Shown here: positions 10,108 through 34,801 of the stretch, piece after piece
How positions within the stretch are numbered: the first letter of the stretch is position 1
Layout: each line of letters starts with the position of its first letter
Assembly: GCF_020283565.1 (NCBI RefSeq)
Contig: NC_060060.1
Span: 39,990,001-40,054,000 of the forward strand
Origin: Trifolium pratense
Taxonomy: Eukaryota; Streptophyta; Magnoliopsida; Fabales; Fabaceae
DNA: 64,000 bases
Direction: 5' to 3'
Position numbers and translations under genes: made by a program
The notes under the pieces: model-generated
The model's database searches: none
Seen by the model: only the letters and a program-made list of their open reading frames with translations
What the model was told of the DNA's origin: nothing

Positions 10108-13100
10108 TTATTCAGAAAGATCATTGTGATAATTGGAATCAAGACGTTTCTTCATCTCTGGTTGTTGACTGGGAATATCCTCATCTATCATCTTTCTCTT
10201 GCGATTGTTCAACAAGGATGAAGTATCGTCTATCATCTCCCCTTCTTCTGCATTGAATTCATCCCTGTCTTTCCGTAACTTCCCTTTCACGCCCAACTTA
10301 CTCTCATCTCTAGTTTCCTCAAGGTCCTCGCCATCAAGCTTAGACCAGCTCTGTCTTCTCTCTCGCTTACTTTTCTCATTCTCAACTGCTAATTCAACTC
10401 CATCTTCAAGCTCCCTCTCAATGAGATCATCGTCATCCATTACATCTTTCTTTATTGTCATTTCACCTCGTTCCTTTCTCCTTTTTTCTATCGCAGCCTT
10501 TACTTTGTCTGTATCAATCATCTTGTTTGTCATTTCAACTCCATCTTCAAGCTCCCTCTCAATGAGATCATCCTCATCCATTACATCTTTCTTTATTGTC
10601 ATTCCACCTCGTTCCTTTCTCCCTTTTTCTAATGCAGCCTTTACCTTGTCTTTGTCAATCTTCTTGTTTGTCATTTCAACTCCATCTTCAAGCTCCCTCT
10701 CAATGAGATCATCGTCATCAATTATATCTTTCTTTATTGTCATTTCACCTCGTTCCTTTCTCCTTTTTTCTAACGCGGCCTTTACTTTGTCTGTATCAAT
10801 CATCTTGATTGCTTCTTTGGGTGAATAACCAAGTGGGCCTTCACGAAGCTCCAAATTTCGACCAACATTGCCACTTGACTTGTATGATGTTGTATCATCA
10901 CTCCTTCCTGATTCTGCAACCTCCTTTGTACCAACTAGTTTATCTTGGTCTCCAACAACTGTTCGTTCAGTTCCAGATTTAGATTTATTTGCCGCTTCTC
11001 TCTGGTTATCTTTCTCGGGCAACTTTTCTGAGGACTGAGAATCCCTGGTTTCCAAGTCCATCTTATGATCAGTAATGTCACTGCCCACTTCTGCACTCCC
11101 ATCATTGCTTTGGTTTTCATTTCTTGTAAGTGGAACTGCATTATTTTCCACAGATGAGCGCTGAGGAGGTGAATGAGATGAATTTTGTTTTGAGGCCTGC
11201 TCCTCACTCATTGCCGGAGCCTTTGCAGCAGCTCTTGGCCCCCCTGCAGCAGCCCCTTCTGCTTCACTTCCTTGTGATTGTGGAATTCTATTCTGCTCAT
11301 AGAGTTCCAACATTTGATTGCTAACTTCTGCGAGAGAAAAACAAGGACTCAGAAGGATACACAAAAGCATTCAGAGAGAGACAAAAGGATAGTCCCTTGT
11401 TTAAATAACAGCAAACTACGCATGGCATAAAAGTGGGTCTGTGCTCTAATGAAAATGCCTAACTTGAACTGAAAACAGGGATAAAACAGTCGAAACACAT
11501 GACAGAAGAGAGTATTATATTGCATTAAGCCACGGGAATACACAAGACTATCCAATTGAATCAATTTTCTTAGTATGCAAATGAATTGAGGGGATGACAC
11601 CAACCCTCCAATTGGCGTGGGGTGACATCAAACTCCTGCCACCAAACCTTCTCTCCATCTGACGGAAGCTTCACTTTCAGGAACTTGGCAGCAAGGAAAA
11701 TTGCACCTGCCGCAATATGATGTGGCTTAAATTGCAGGCAGAGTGATGTCCTCAGCCTGAAAGCCACTTTCCAGTGCAGGAACAAAAAAACAATTAAAAT
11801 GAATTCAACAAAGTTAAATTTAGAATGAGTGGAAACTTAATTCATACCCATCATTAACAAAATTCCATGCAACCTGTGCAAGGGCATTCTTTGCAACATT
11901 GAACTTCTTTATGGCCTCAACAAGGGGCTTATATGGATGCTGGACATTCAAGTCAAAACCCAAAGTGGCAAGTACAACCCTCTCTGCAAGTAAAATTAAT
12001 TCTTTCTGCTGCTCATATACATCCTGCAACATTTACAAATTCTATTGAACAAACAAATATAAAAAGGGTCATGAAAAGAGAAACAAAATAAAAAGCAGGG
12101 TTAATAAAAAAAGCGTCCAAAAGCTGACAGTGAGATGCTTTCAATAGTTGTAGTACAATGAGTGGAATCAGAGCAACTATCCAATAAAATGGTGTATAGA
12201 GAAAAATATTTGCTAAATGACAAAATTACATGCAACCAAATATATTTATTAATGATAGCATTCTTAAAATTATACACATCAATTAATTTAGAAATCATTT
12301 TCCAATAACCTCTTTTATTTCTATGAAACAAATTTCCATGAAGGACATTTTGCAGAATGCAACTTTTTTATCACAAAAAAATTAAATGAGATTAACAATT
12401 ACTACTCCTAATTAGTGAGTTATTTTTGCCATCAGTAATAAAACACCTTCTGTTTTATCCTCTGTGCAGCTGCAGGGTCCTTCTTATGAATCATCTCATA
12501 AGAAATAAGAATAACATCCTTGAGAGGACGAGGAGTCTCCTCGACCTTTCCAGCCAAAAACATGCAAACTGTGGCAATTGTCTGCAAAAGATATTCACCA
12601 ATTGGATTATGAGATTCCAATTAAGTATTCTTTAAGTTTATACTGCTTTTGTATCTTCAGTATAAACTTGGAACATAACCACAATCAACATACACAAATA
12701 CATATAGATTGTTGATGTATTGAAGATTCTTAACAGAACACTTCAGTAAAAGTTGGAATATAAATTAAAATGCAGACGGATATCGAGGCGTTGGTCTGAT
12801 AGGAAAAATATATATTAAAATGCAAGACACAAAAATATAAGAAACATCGGTTCCCAAAAATTGCAAATTTGACTACAACTACATATTCTTGTTCCAAACT
12901 TAAAATGGATGGACTGACATTCAACAAAAAGAAACAAACTCAACTTAAAAACTTTGTGCAAAAGAGACGAGAAATCTATGATTACAAATCCCTATTGAAG
13001 AACAACAAATCTGGCAGTCAATATAGAAATACTTTCTAAAAAGAAGTCCTTAAACAACTTTTACGAATATAAACGCAAACAAAAAAATTCAATATTGAGA

Positions 13101-14758
13101 AGGCATATTACATAAATGCAAGAAATGCCAACTTTAGCTTTGCAAGAATAGGTATCATTAAACCATTGACATATATTAAAAATAACTAAAATTGTAATTA
13201 GCATATACATAAACACAAGTTTCTGATAGATTTAGATATAACTTTACACTCTTCAACCCAAAAGCCAGCTCAAGGTGTGAGCGTAGCCCAAGCCTCATAA
13301 AAACTACTCTGGCCATATCTCTAGTGGATGTGGGATCTAAACACATCTCATCACACTCAAGACTGTACATCTAGAGCGTAGACAAAGATGTATGATCCAA
13401 TAACAAATCTAGGGTAGTCTCTGATACCATTATAAAATTTGAGCTAGGCCTAATGACTCAACCCCAAATCATAGCTTAAGAGCTGAGGGTTATCCAAGCT
13501 TTATAAGAACTACGTTGACCATCTCTAGACATCAATTTCAATACACACAATTTTTAGGTGTTCATATCACAAGTCAATCGAAAGACTAATGTGTTGAATT
13601 TTCATGTTAGAAAAAATAAACAGACTTTTGACAATTGAAATACGAAAATGCCAATATTAAAAACAAAAACCATCCACCATGTATCTGCCAACCCAGCATG
13701 TCAAGCATTGAAAACTAAATTAAAACTCACATAAAAGTGCTATTGTGATACTCCCTCCGGTCCTTATTATAAGAGAAGTTTTACTTTTTAGGTTCATTGT
13801 AAAACTAATGTATCTGGACTATATTATAGTCTAAATAGATTAGTTTTACAATGAACCTAAAAAGTTAAACTTCTCTTATAATAAGGACTAGAGGGAGTAT
13901 TTATTTAGTTGTTGTACTTATCATATGCTAGTTCTCCACTATGGCAATCGCACAAGCACGTCACACTAAATCAAAAGCAACTTACAAAAGACCAGGGGAT
14001 GTAAAATGCCTACAAAATATCTATTTGAAAGCTTAACAACCCACCCTTCGGTCGTTCTTTGCATGAGATTGTCGAAGAAAGAATCGATGACAGAATATTA
14101 TGGCTGTTGCTATAGTTACTTGAGGCCTGCAGGGGATGAAGTTACAATCAATATGCAAACCTCCACTTGATATTCAAGAAGGAAAAATAGATATTTGTTG
14201 CAAAATGACAAAACCCAAGTACATTTAAAAGGAAATTGCCATTTATCTTGCAAAGACTACGCATATAAACATAATATTAGATAAGAAGTAGAATAGGAAA
14301 AATGGCAATCAAATTTCAAAAAAATAGGTTATCATATGCTCATAGTGCTTTAAGATTGCATAGTTGGTGTACCATTAAAATACATAGTGATATGGACATG
14401 AGAGGAAATGTAAAAACATTAAGACGAAATGGAACATACAACCCCTGAAAGCAACTTGAAACACAATATTGTAAAAATGTGCAATATGACTTGATAACAA
14501 AATAAGTATTTTATAGTAATTTCAATCGCAGAAAACTCACACTTTAAGCCGCATGCCTAAATCTTGTAAAAATGTGCAATATGACTTGCGCAGATATGTC
14601 TCCTTCTTCAAGTCAATTCCATCTTTTCTAGATGGGGCATTTTCCTCTATTTCTTTTCGAGACATATACCAGCGACCCAATGTTTCTTCTTGCTTATCTA
14701 TTGAATTTCCACCAGGTGCACCATGATGTGGCAACTCTCCAGAAACAAGTGCTGCCAT
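10108..14758 (-). CDS. CYCT1: Cyclin T (P-TEFb cyclin), CYCT1;4/CYCT1;5-like
   Basis: Six exons on minus: 14541-14758, 14045-14126, 12447-12581, 11848-12023, 11605-11756 and 10108-11327. All introns are GT-AG and phases are consistent; the protein is 660 aa. Residues of about 30-250 form the two cyclin folds: the first starts near [16 protein letters not shown] and includes [19 protein letters not shown] and [20 protein letters not shown]; the second includes [21 protein letters not shown] and [20 protein letters not shown]. This is the cyclin that pairs with CDK9/CDKC to phosphorylate the RNA polymerase II C-terminal domain. The tail (about 255-660) is low-complexity, charged and has basic stretches. 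Residues 434-572 are three tandem copies of a 47-residue unit. From memory the Arabidopsis homologues are shorter (about 540-580 aa) with one copy. A spliced 5' leader reaching about 15.9-16.0 kb is plausible (GTATG donor near 15930) but unproven. Confidence 0.95.
10394..10816 (-). repeat. 141-bp in-frame tandem repeat, three copies, within cyclin T
   Basis: The string TCAACTCCATCTTCAAGC begins at 10394, 10535 and 10676, so the period is exactly 141 bp (47 codons). Each unit encodes a DKVKAA.EK block, then basic residues, then a [13 protein letters not shown] block. Copies differ at only a few positions. Confidence 0.95.
13235..13560 (-). mobile_element. TRIM with two LTR-like arms
   Basis: On minus, TGGTATCAGAGA (13418-13429) is a Met-tRNA primer-binding site. 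Similar arms lie on both sides of it: CAACCCAAAAGCCAGCTCAA near 13255 and CAACCCCAAATCATAGCTTA near 13460, each followed by a TATAAGAACTAC- or ATAAAAACTACT-like stretch and ATCTCTAG. There is no coding region. Outer ends are approximate. Confidence 0.65.
13751..13897. mobile_element. Stowaway-like MITE
   Basis: A 147-bp near-perfect hairpin with CTCCCTCCGGTCCTTATTAT at one end, the complementary end opposite, and TA dinucleotides outside both ends. The CTCCCTC terminus and TA target site are Stowaway (Tc1/Mariner) features. It is similar to the element at 59663. Confidence 0.85.
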
Positions 14759-15189
14759 AAGTTAGTTACACGGTTGACTGGATTATTTCTGTATCACTTG
14801 TTCGGCATCAACTAGCAGAAAGATTCTGAAGGATATATATAAAATAAAACAATGAATATCATTGACCAGTAAATTTAGACTATTATAAGCGAAATGCTGA
14901 AATTGTACGCACATGAGAAAAAGAAATAACATCGAAAAATTTCAATGCAGCGTGATAAAGAAAGTGCACATCATTACATATAGGCACTCCCTCTTGAAAA
15001 TTGATTACCATGAGTATGAGTATAGCTAATTAACGCTAGAATAACTTCTCGAACCTATTAGACACGACTAGTCTCCAATCCAGCCATAGATTGAGGAAGG
15101 TTCAACTAAAATATGCATATTTACAATTACAATTAGGAAACAGGAAGAGTTTTTCTATCTAATTAACAAAATATTGAAGAACACTACCT

Positions 15190-15590
15190 TGAACCTTCAA
15201 ATAAATTCCCACATGGAAAATGATTATAAGATCAGAGAGAGAAAAAGTGATAAAACAAAAATAAAAAAAACATAAATTGGGCTAATGTTCTAAACTGTTA
15301 ATTCTTGAAAGACCAAACCCTAATCTGTTTTACAACTTGAAGAAAACTACACAAACGAAAAGAAAGATCTGCCATCTAATATAAGAATATATAATATAAT
15401 AAAAAATAAAAATAATAAGTACCAACGAGTACCCGGTACAGGTACGACATGAATTTTGGAGTACCCGTGCTTCAAATAAATAAATTCCCACATGGAAAAT
15501 GATGAAGAAATCACCAAAGGACAAAAAATTGATACAGAAACATTCGAAATAGTTTTCCCTCTTGAAAGACCAAACCCTAATCGAAGAAAA
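15190..15590. repeat. Direct duplication in the putative cyclin T leader intron
   Basis: AAATTCCCACATGGAAAATG occurs near 15203 and 15483, and GAAAGACCAAACCCTAATC near 15308 and 15564. The two pairs are about 280 and 256 bp apart, so this looks like an old tandem duplication with indels. No function is evident. Confidence 0.6.
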
Positions 15591-16301
15591 ATTGACAAAG
15601 GAAAATAAAAACCCAACATTTAATGTACGAATTCTACTACCCAGATAAGACATTAATAAAAATTAGGGTTGAATAATTCCCCAAACGAAGCAGATAAGAA
15701 ACACGTTAAATAGATTCAGATAGGGTTTGAATAAATAAATTGAATGAGAATATTGAAATTAGGAGGGAAAAATATGAATGAATAGAGACAATTGAAATTG
15801 AAATGCATGAATATATGCAGAGATAAAACGATAGATAGATGGATCGATAAAAACGAATGAAATAATAGAGACAAAATTGAAATTGAAATGCATATAAGGA
15901 AATAATAGAGAAAGGAAATGGTAGGAACATACCAGCGGAAAGGTTGAGAATTGCAAGATGCAGCAAAAGCTTCAACACCACCACCACCACGATCGATCTC
16001 GTAAATTTCTTTCTTTTGATTGCCCTTGCTCGCTATCGCTACCACATTTTTATTTTTATTTATTTTTTGACACAGCAGCTACCACATTATTTGTGTGTTT
16101 AGTTTTTTCTTTTGATTTTTTATTTTTTTTCCTTTTTTCACTGCCCAGCTAGTCAGTATCGGATTTAATTTTTTTTTTTTTTTACCAAAGTCGAATTTAA
16201 TATTTTATTAAATATTTATTTAATAAAAATATTATTTCTTCATCTCCCGACGAATTGAGTTCAAACTCGAGATAATACGAGTTTAATATTTTTGTTAATT
16301 A

Positions 16302-16858
16302 TGGTTACAGCCGCCGCTCCCCCTCTCTTCTAACCCTATTTTGCTTTTCTTCTTCATCATCCACCAAGGAGGGGTGGTTTTTGGGTCAATTTTTGACCCA
16401 AAATCACCCCTCTAAGTTGTTTTTTTATTTTCTTTCCATTTAAATAAGTGATTTCACATAAATTAAGTTTTTTAGTTTTGTTTTTCTTGTTTTGTGATTT
16501 CGTCGTCTGAGTGCGGCGCTTTGTTGGTGGTCGTCATTGTTACGGCGTTTGTTTGTCCGTCTTGTTGCGGTGTTCGTTTGGTTCATTTTGAAAGGTAGAT
16601 TTCAATCAATTGCAGATTCGATCAATGATTTGGGCATCATCGTTGCAGATCCGGAAGCATGGACATTCTGGTGACTTTTATCATATTATATTATTTGTAG
16701 GCATATTGCAATTGCCGTTATATGCTATTAACATGGATGCTGTGAGATTGTTTGCAGTTTCATCCTTTTTGTTTTTAGCTATGTTGAATTTGTATTTGCA
16801 TGTGATGTACTGTATCAATTATTGGAATGAATGAATATCCTTATTTTGAGTCAAAAAA
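16302..16858 (+). mobile_element. 557-bp poly-A retroposon with 17-bp target duplication
   Basis: AATATTTTTGTTAATTA occurs exactly at 16285-16301 and again at 16859-16875. Between them the inserted DNA starts TGGTTACAGCCGCCGCTCC and ends in an A run, the mark of target-primed reverse transcription. The insert is GC-richer than its flanks. It contains a strong hairpin (GAGGGGTGGTTTTTGGGTCA with its complement around 16370-16412) and a 74-codon frame at 16610-16834 that I do not recognise. It could be an internally deleted LINE, a long SINE or a processed transcript. Confidence 0.75.
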
Positions 16859-17159
16859 AATATTTTTGTTAATTAAACTAGTATTTATGATTTGTAATTT
16901 TCTCTCTCCACTAACATTTTTGTCAATTAAATTGTTGAAATTGCTAAGCGACTATTATTAGTATTTGGACATTCCATTTATCTATTTTAACTTTTAAGGA
17001 TGGAATTATAGTCACTTAGCTATTTGATAAAAAAATATTACTGACACAAAATTGATTAATATTTTATACCATAAAAAAAAGATAAATAATTAATATTTTA
17101 TTTTCCGATGATTATTTTTTATATTCTTTTCTATCAAGTTGTCCTTGGTGCTAACAAAG

Positions 17160-17920
17160 ACCTGAATCCATTATGCATGTATTAAAAGACCGTGAAGAAG
17201 CAATGAAATTTTGGTCCTCAATTATCAAACCAGATAATTGGGCGAAATTATTTAGCATATGTCTCATATCTTAGCTTGAATGGAACATTGATAATGAAGA
17301 TATTGGAAATACACTGTGGAGTTGGGTGACTTTTTTTTGCGTCTTCGTCAATGCTTTATGGAAGATCGTAATTAATTGATGTTTAATCAGTAATCCAACC
17401 TTCGGCAAAATTGGCTTCTTCATATAGCTAACCAAGTGCAAATGGTAGTTGATAGTATTATTAAAATTTGCAGCTATGGAGATGGGAGCCCTCTCCTATA
17501 GATACTCTTAAGTTTAATGTAGATGAAGCGCATAAGGAATAGCTTCTCAGCTTGTGGCAGATTGCTTAGAGACTCTCGGGATGATCCTATATTCAAGGTT
17601 TTTATTGCAAACTTCACCGCAATAATTCTCAAGGTACTGAGATGTGTAATTTAGTTCATGTTATGCGTATTGCTTGTCATCTTCATCTTGACCGTGTCAT
17701 TTCAAGCCAATAATTATGATCAAGAGCAGCAATATTCTTTAATTCAGTTTTCACTCACCTTGGAACAACTAGACAAAAAATAAGAAAATGTTTGTCACTG
17801 TGGATATCACATTTGAAAATAAACATTTTTTTTATGATAGTCATCTTTGGCGAGAAAATTTAAAGGTAGACTTGTTTCAAATAGAAAACATAAGTTCTCT
17901 AAATAACTTGTCATTGCCTT
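17160..17920 (+). pseudogene. LINE RNase H region, decayed
   Basis: Read on + with several frames and stops, it matches the plan of plant LINE tails: a KFWSSII.PDNWAK-like block near 17205, LSLNGTLIM and ALWK-like blocks, then WEPSPIDTLKFNVDEA and SACGR.LRDSRDDPIFKVF near 17500-17610. The catalytic part beyond is broken by frameshifts. Recognition is from recall of the family. Confidence 0.6.
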
Positions 17921-17934
17921 TATCATAAAATTCT

Positions 17935-18320
17935 AAGACTTGTACTTTTACACCAACAAAAAACGGTCGTGATTCACTATCTAACCTACTCTTGTTATGA
18001 GTAGGGAACTTGATGAATATGAGCCTACATTTTCTCGTGAGGAAAACAATGAAATTCTTGAAAATGACAATAATGGCGAACTAATTCTCCCGTGAAGAAA
18101 ACAATGAAAATCTTGAAAATGACAATAATGATGAACTAATTCAAATGTCATAAAATGACGAGTCATCTAAAGAGAACATGTTCGAATTAGGAAACAACAT
18201 TTGGAAAGGAAAAGTTTTTGTGAGAAAGAACCATGAAAAAGACAATGAGTCCACATCTCAACATTGTCATGAATCTGAACTGAGGAATAATCAACCTCCT
18301 AAGAAAAGGAATGATAAGTT
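17935..18320 (+). pseudogene. Degenerate coding-like stretch with 56-bp tandem repeat
   Basis: Codons read RELDEYEPTFSREENNEILE on +, and the segment from GAGGAAAACAATGAAATTCT is repeated about 56 bp later (near 18039 and 18093). Further down it gives KGKVFVRKNHEKDNES. It resembles the spacer part of an LTR-retrotransposon polyprotein, but I cannot name it with confidence. Confidence 0.25.
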
Positions 18321-18968
18321 TATCTCTATTTGTTTCTAAGAGTCGTATTTTGTATGTCCAATTTTATATCATATTCAAATTGGTCTTCATCTTTTTCTAC
18401 CTTCACCTCTCAATTTGTCTTCATCTTGCAGCTTTTATCATGTCAGGGGAAGGAGGAAATTTTGCCGAAATTAGAACAACAGCAGAAACTTTCTGCAGGA
18501 GTCTTCAACAAGAGCTCTCCATCAAATGCTTCTAATCATAAGCTGCTGCATAAACCACATTGCAAAATAACAACACAACCAACGAATAATCAAAGCATAA
18601 TAACTATGCACATTCTGCATTGAATTACCAAAAGATGATTTTCTCATATCAATATACAAAACTTCTTCTATCATAGTTTTCTCCACAGACCACGAGGATT
18701 TTACTGCAGCCATCACCGCCCAATAAGACTTGTAATTTCATGACTGAAAACAAGCTTAAGGTGGAAAACATAACCTAGAAACTCATTCTTTTCTATATTT
18801 TATTCCTACATTGCTTGAGAATTCACATTATTACAAGTAATGAATTGAACATGACTACTGTACAAATTTACGATAGTAAGGTAGAAATGAACAAAAAAGG
18901 CATCCTCAGGAGAAAAAGAATACCAAAGAGCAGCTACCAATCAACAAATTCACTGTATTACTTGACTG

Positions 18969-32672
<13,704 letters not shown>

Positions 32673-32749
32673 CTTCGATTTTGATTGTGAATTCGGTTCA
32701 GTCGATTCAACATACACACGACTGTGGAAGTGGCAATTGCTACACTGCT

Positions 32750-33320
32750 TTATGGTCTGTTTGGTAGGGGTGAAGTTGAGAAGAGAGAAATTGGAGAGAG
32801 GGAATTTGAAGAGAGATGGTATTTCTCCTCTTGGTATGGAGAGAAATTGCAAAGAGAGACCAAAAATTTGAGTTTTCTCTCCATTTATTTTCTATTTGGA
32901 GATAAATTAGTTATACATATTAAAGATTAGTGGAACCCATTAAAAGTGGGTCTCACTAATTTGTGAGCCCACTAATTTTCATGGGTTTGATTTTTCTCCA
33001 TTTGTTATTCCTCCATTTATTCTTTATTTGGAGAGAGATAGGCACATTAAAAATTAGTGGACCCATTAAAAGTGGGTCTCACTAATTTGTGAGCCCACTA
33101 ATCTTCATGGGTTTGGTTTTCCTCTATTTGTTATCCCTCCATTTATTATCTATTTGGAGAGAGATAGGCACATTAAAAATTAGTGGACCCATTAAAAGTG
33201 GGTTCCACTAATTTGTTGACCCTACTAATCTTCACTTGTATCTATCTCTTTCCAAATCGAGAATAAATCAAGGGATAACAAATAGAGGAAACTCAAACTC
33301 ATCTTGCGGATCCAGGTACT
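32750..33320. repeat. Tandem repeat of about 128 bp upstream of PEX1
   Basis: CTCCATTTATT..TATTTGGAG occurs at about 32880, 33010 and 33138. Each copy is followed by ATTAGTGGACCCATTAAAAG and a self-complementary GTGGG..CCCAC part, so there are nearly three copies of a 127-131-bp unit. The left flank starts GGTCTGTTTGGTAGGGGTGA, a MITE-like end. It begins about 80 bp upstream of the PEX1 ATG and may therefore include promoter sequence. Confidence 0.75.
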
Positions 33321-34801
33321 TTTTCATTTCTTTGTTGCCTTGGGAAGAAAGAGCATAGAGATGGACTCAACTTTTCATTTTCCATTTCTGCCCTTTTTGG
33401 TTCAACCATTAAACCTTCCTACGTTGCAAATTTGCTTCGGGGATTAATTGGAGGAAGCATACGAAGTGCACCATATTGCAACATTGAAACTATGAAGCAA
33501 AATTAATTTCTATAATATCGATCAATTTTTATTTCTTTCTTCTTCTTTTGTGAAGACAATGAAGCTTAATTTAAAATCATTTTCAATTTTATTCCTTTAG
33601 ATGGTGGTTGGATAATTTTTAAATTTTTTACTGGTAGTAATTGTTAAAGATTTACGCTCTATCGTGAAAAATAAAAACTATTTGTCATATCTATTATTAA
33701 TATATTAAAATCGATTTGTCCCTAAATATATGCTCATTTTCAATTCACTAGACACATTTATTATTATTTTTCCAAACATAACCTTATTTTGCATTGAAAT
33801 ACAAAAAGTTAACTACAAGTTTACAACATATTTTCACAAAGGACAACTCAATAATTGTAATATCCAAAAAGTACACATTTATTAAATTATTACAATATCA
33901 ATTTTTCTTAATATACTTGAAAAATTTCAATGAGGACTTATATTAAAGAACGGGGCGAGTAAATCTTAATTCCAGCACCGTTTTCAACTTTGATCCAAAA
34001 ACCACAGGTCCATGTCATTTAAAGGTATATTTCAAATCAATTCACTCATGTAAAGTGTAAACCAAGGCTAAAGAATCTACTCCAACTGTCTTGATCAATA
34101 CAGTATTATTATTCAATTAGAAGGTCCTCTTCGGCAGGACGGTTATCTTTGCTATACATAGGTAAATCTCAAAGTGAAAGTTCCCTCTCCGAGGTTGAAT
34201 TCCAGTAAGGAAAATCTATCTTACCCGGAATTGGTGGATTTACAGTAGCTATCGGCGACATTGTACACGGTTGCAGAGGTTCCAACTTCGTATTTTGTAT
34301 TTTGCGACAACTGAGCAAAATGATATGATATATATCATTAAAATTGCACAATGACATTATAATAGTAACACAAATCAGATGTGATAATCTTCATCTCAAT
34401 TTAATTGTTACCAGAGGAAAACAAAAATGTTATACATTGAACTTCTATTTATATGGACGGCACAAAGTTAAAATTCATACTGATATTACATCATAAAAGC
34501 AAGCCAGCCTTATGACGAGCTTGTGCTTATTCTGTAAACTAGTCCAAGATGCAGGTATCATTATAAAGGTCAGCAACAACAAAATAATCCAAGTGAGAAA
34601 AATGTTACAAACAAGTTGACAAAAATAACCAACTAATCCAAACAAAACTGAACAGAATAAGACTGGACTAGTTAATCAAATTTGTGTGGAAAACCCCTTT
34701 ATTCATATTGACAAGGTGCTAGTGAGTGGCTAAACCATAGTATCCAACTAATTAAACATTTTTCTTTTTGCAGCGGTATTAAACCACATCCCTGACATTC
34801 T
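33321..34801. other. Region between PEX1 and the TANGO2-like gene
   Basis: AT-rich with no recognisable gene. It should contain the PEX1 promoter and the 3' untranslated region of the TANGO2-like gene. A small minus-strand frame at 34169-34357 has no family resemblance. Confidence 0.4.

Larger units (their letters stand above)
12582..14044 (-). other. Cyclin T intron 2 with inserted elements
   Basis: A 1.46-kb intron between coding exons 2 and 3. It holds a TRIM with two LTR-like arms and a Stowaway MITE, both listed separately. The rest is AT-rich without recognisable content. Confidence 0.7.

Noticed and set aside
10199..10828. 209-codon open frame on + with Ser-rich repeats
   Set aside because: It is the antisense shadow of the 141-bp repeats in the cyclin T last exon; that exon has clear homology on minus.
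15706..16045. Several overlapping hydrophobic minus frames
   Set aside because: AT-rich, mutually overlapping frames in the probable leader or promoter of cyclin T; composition explains the hydrophobicity.
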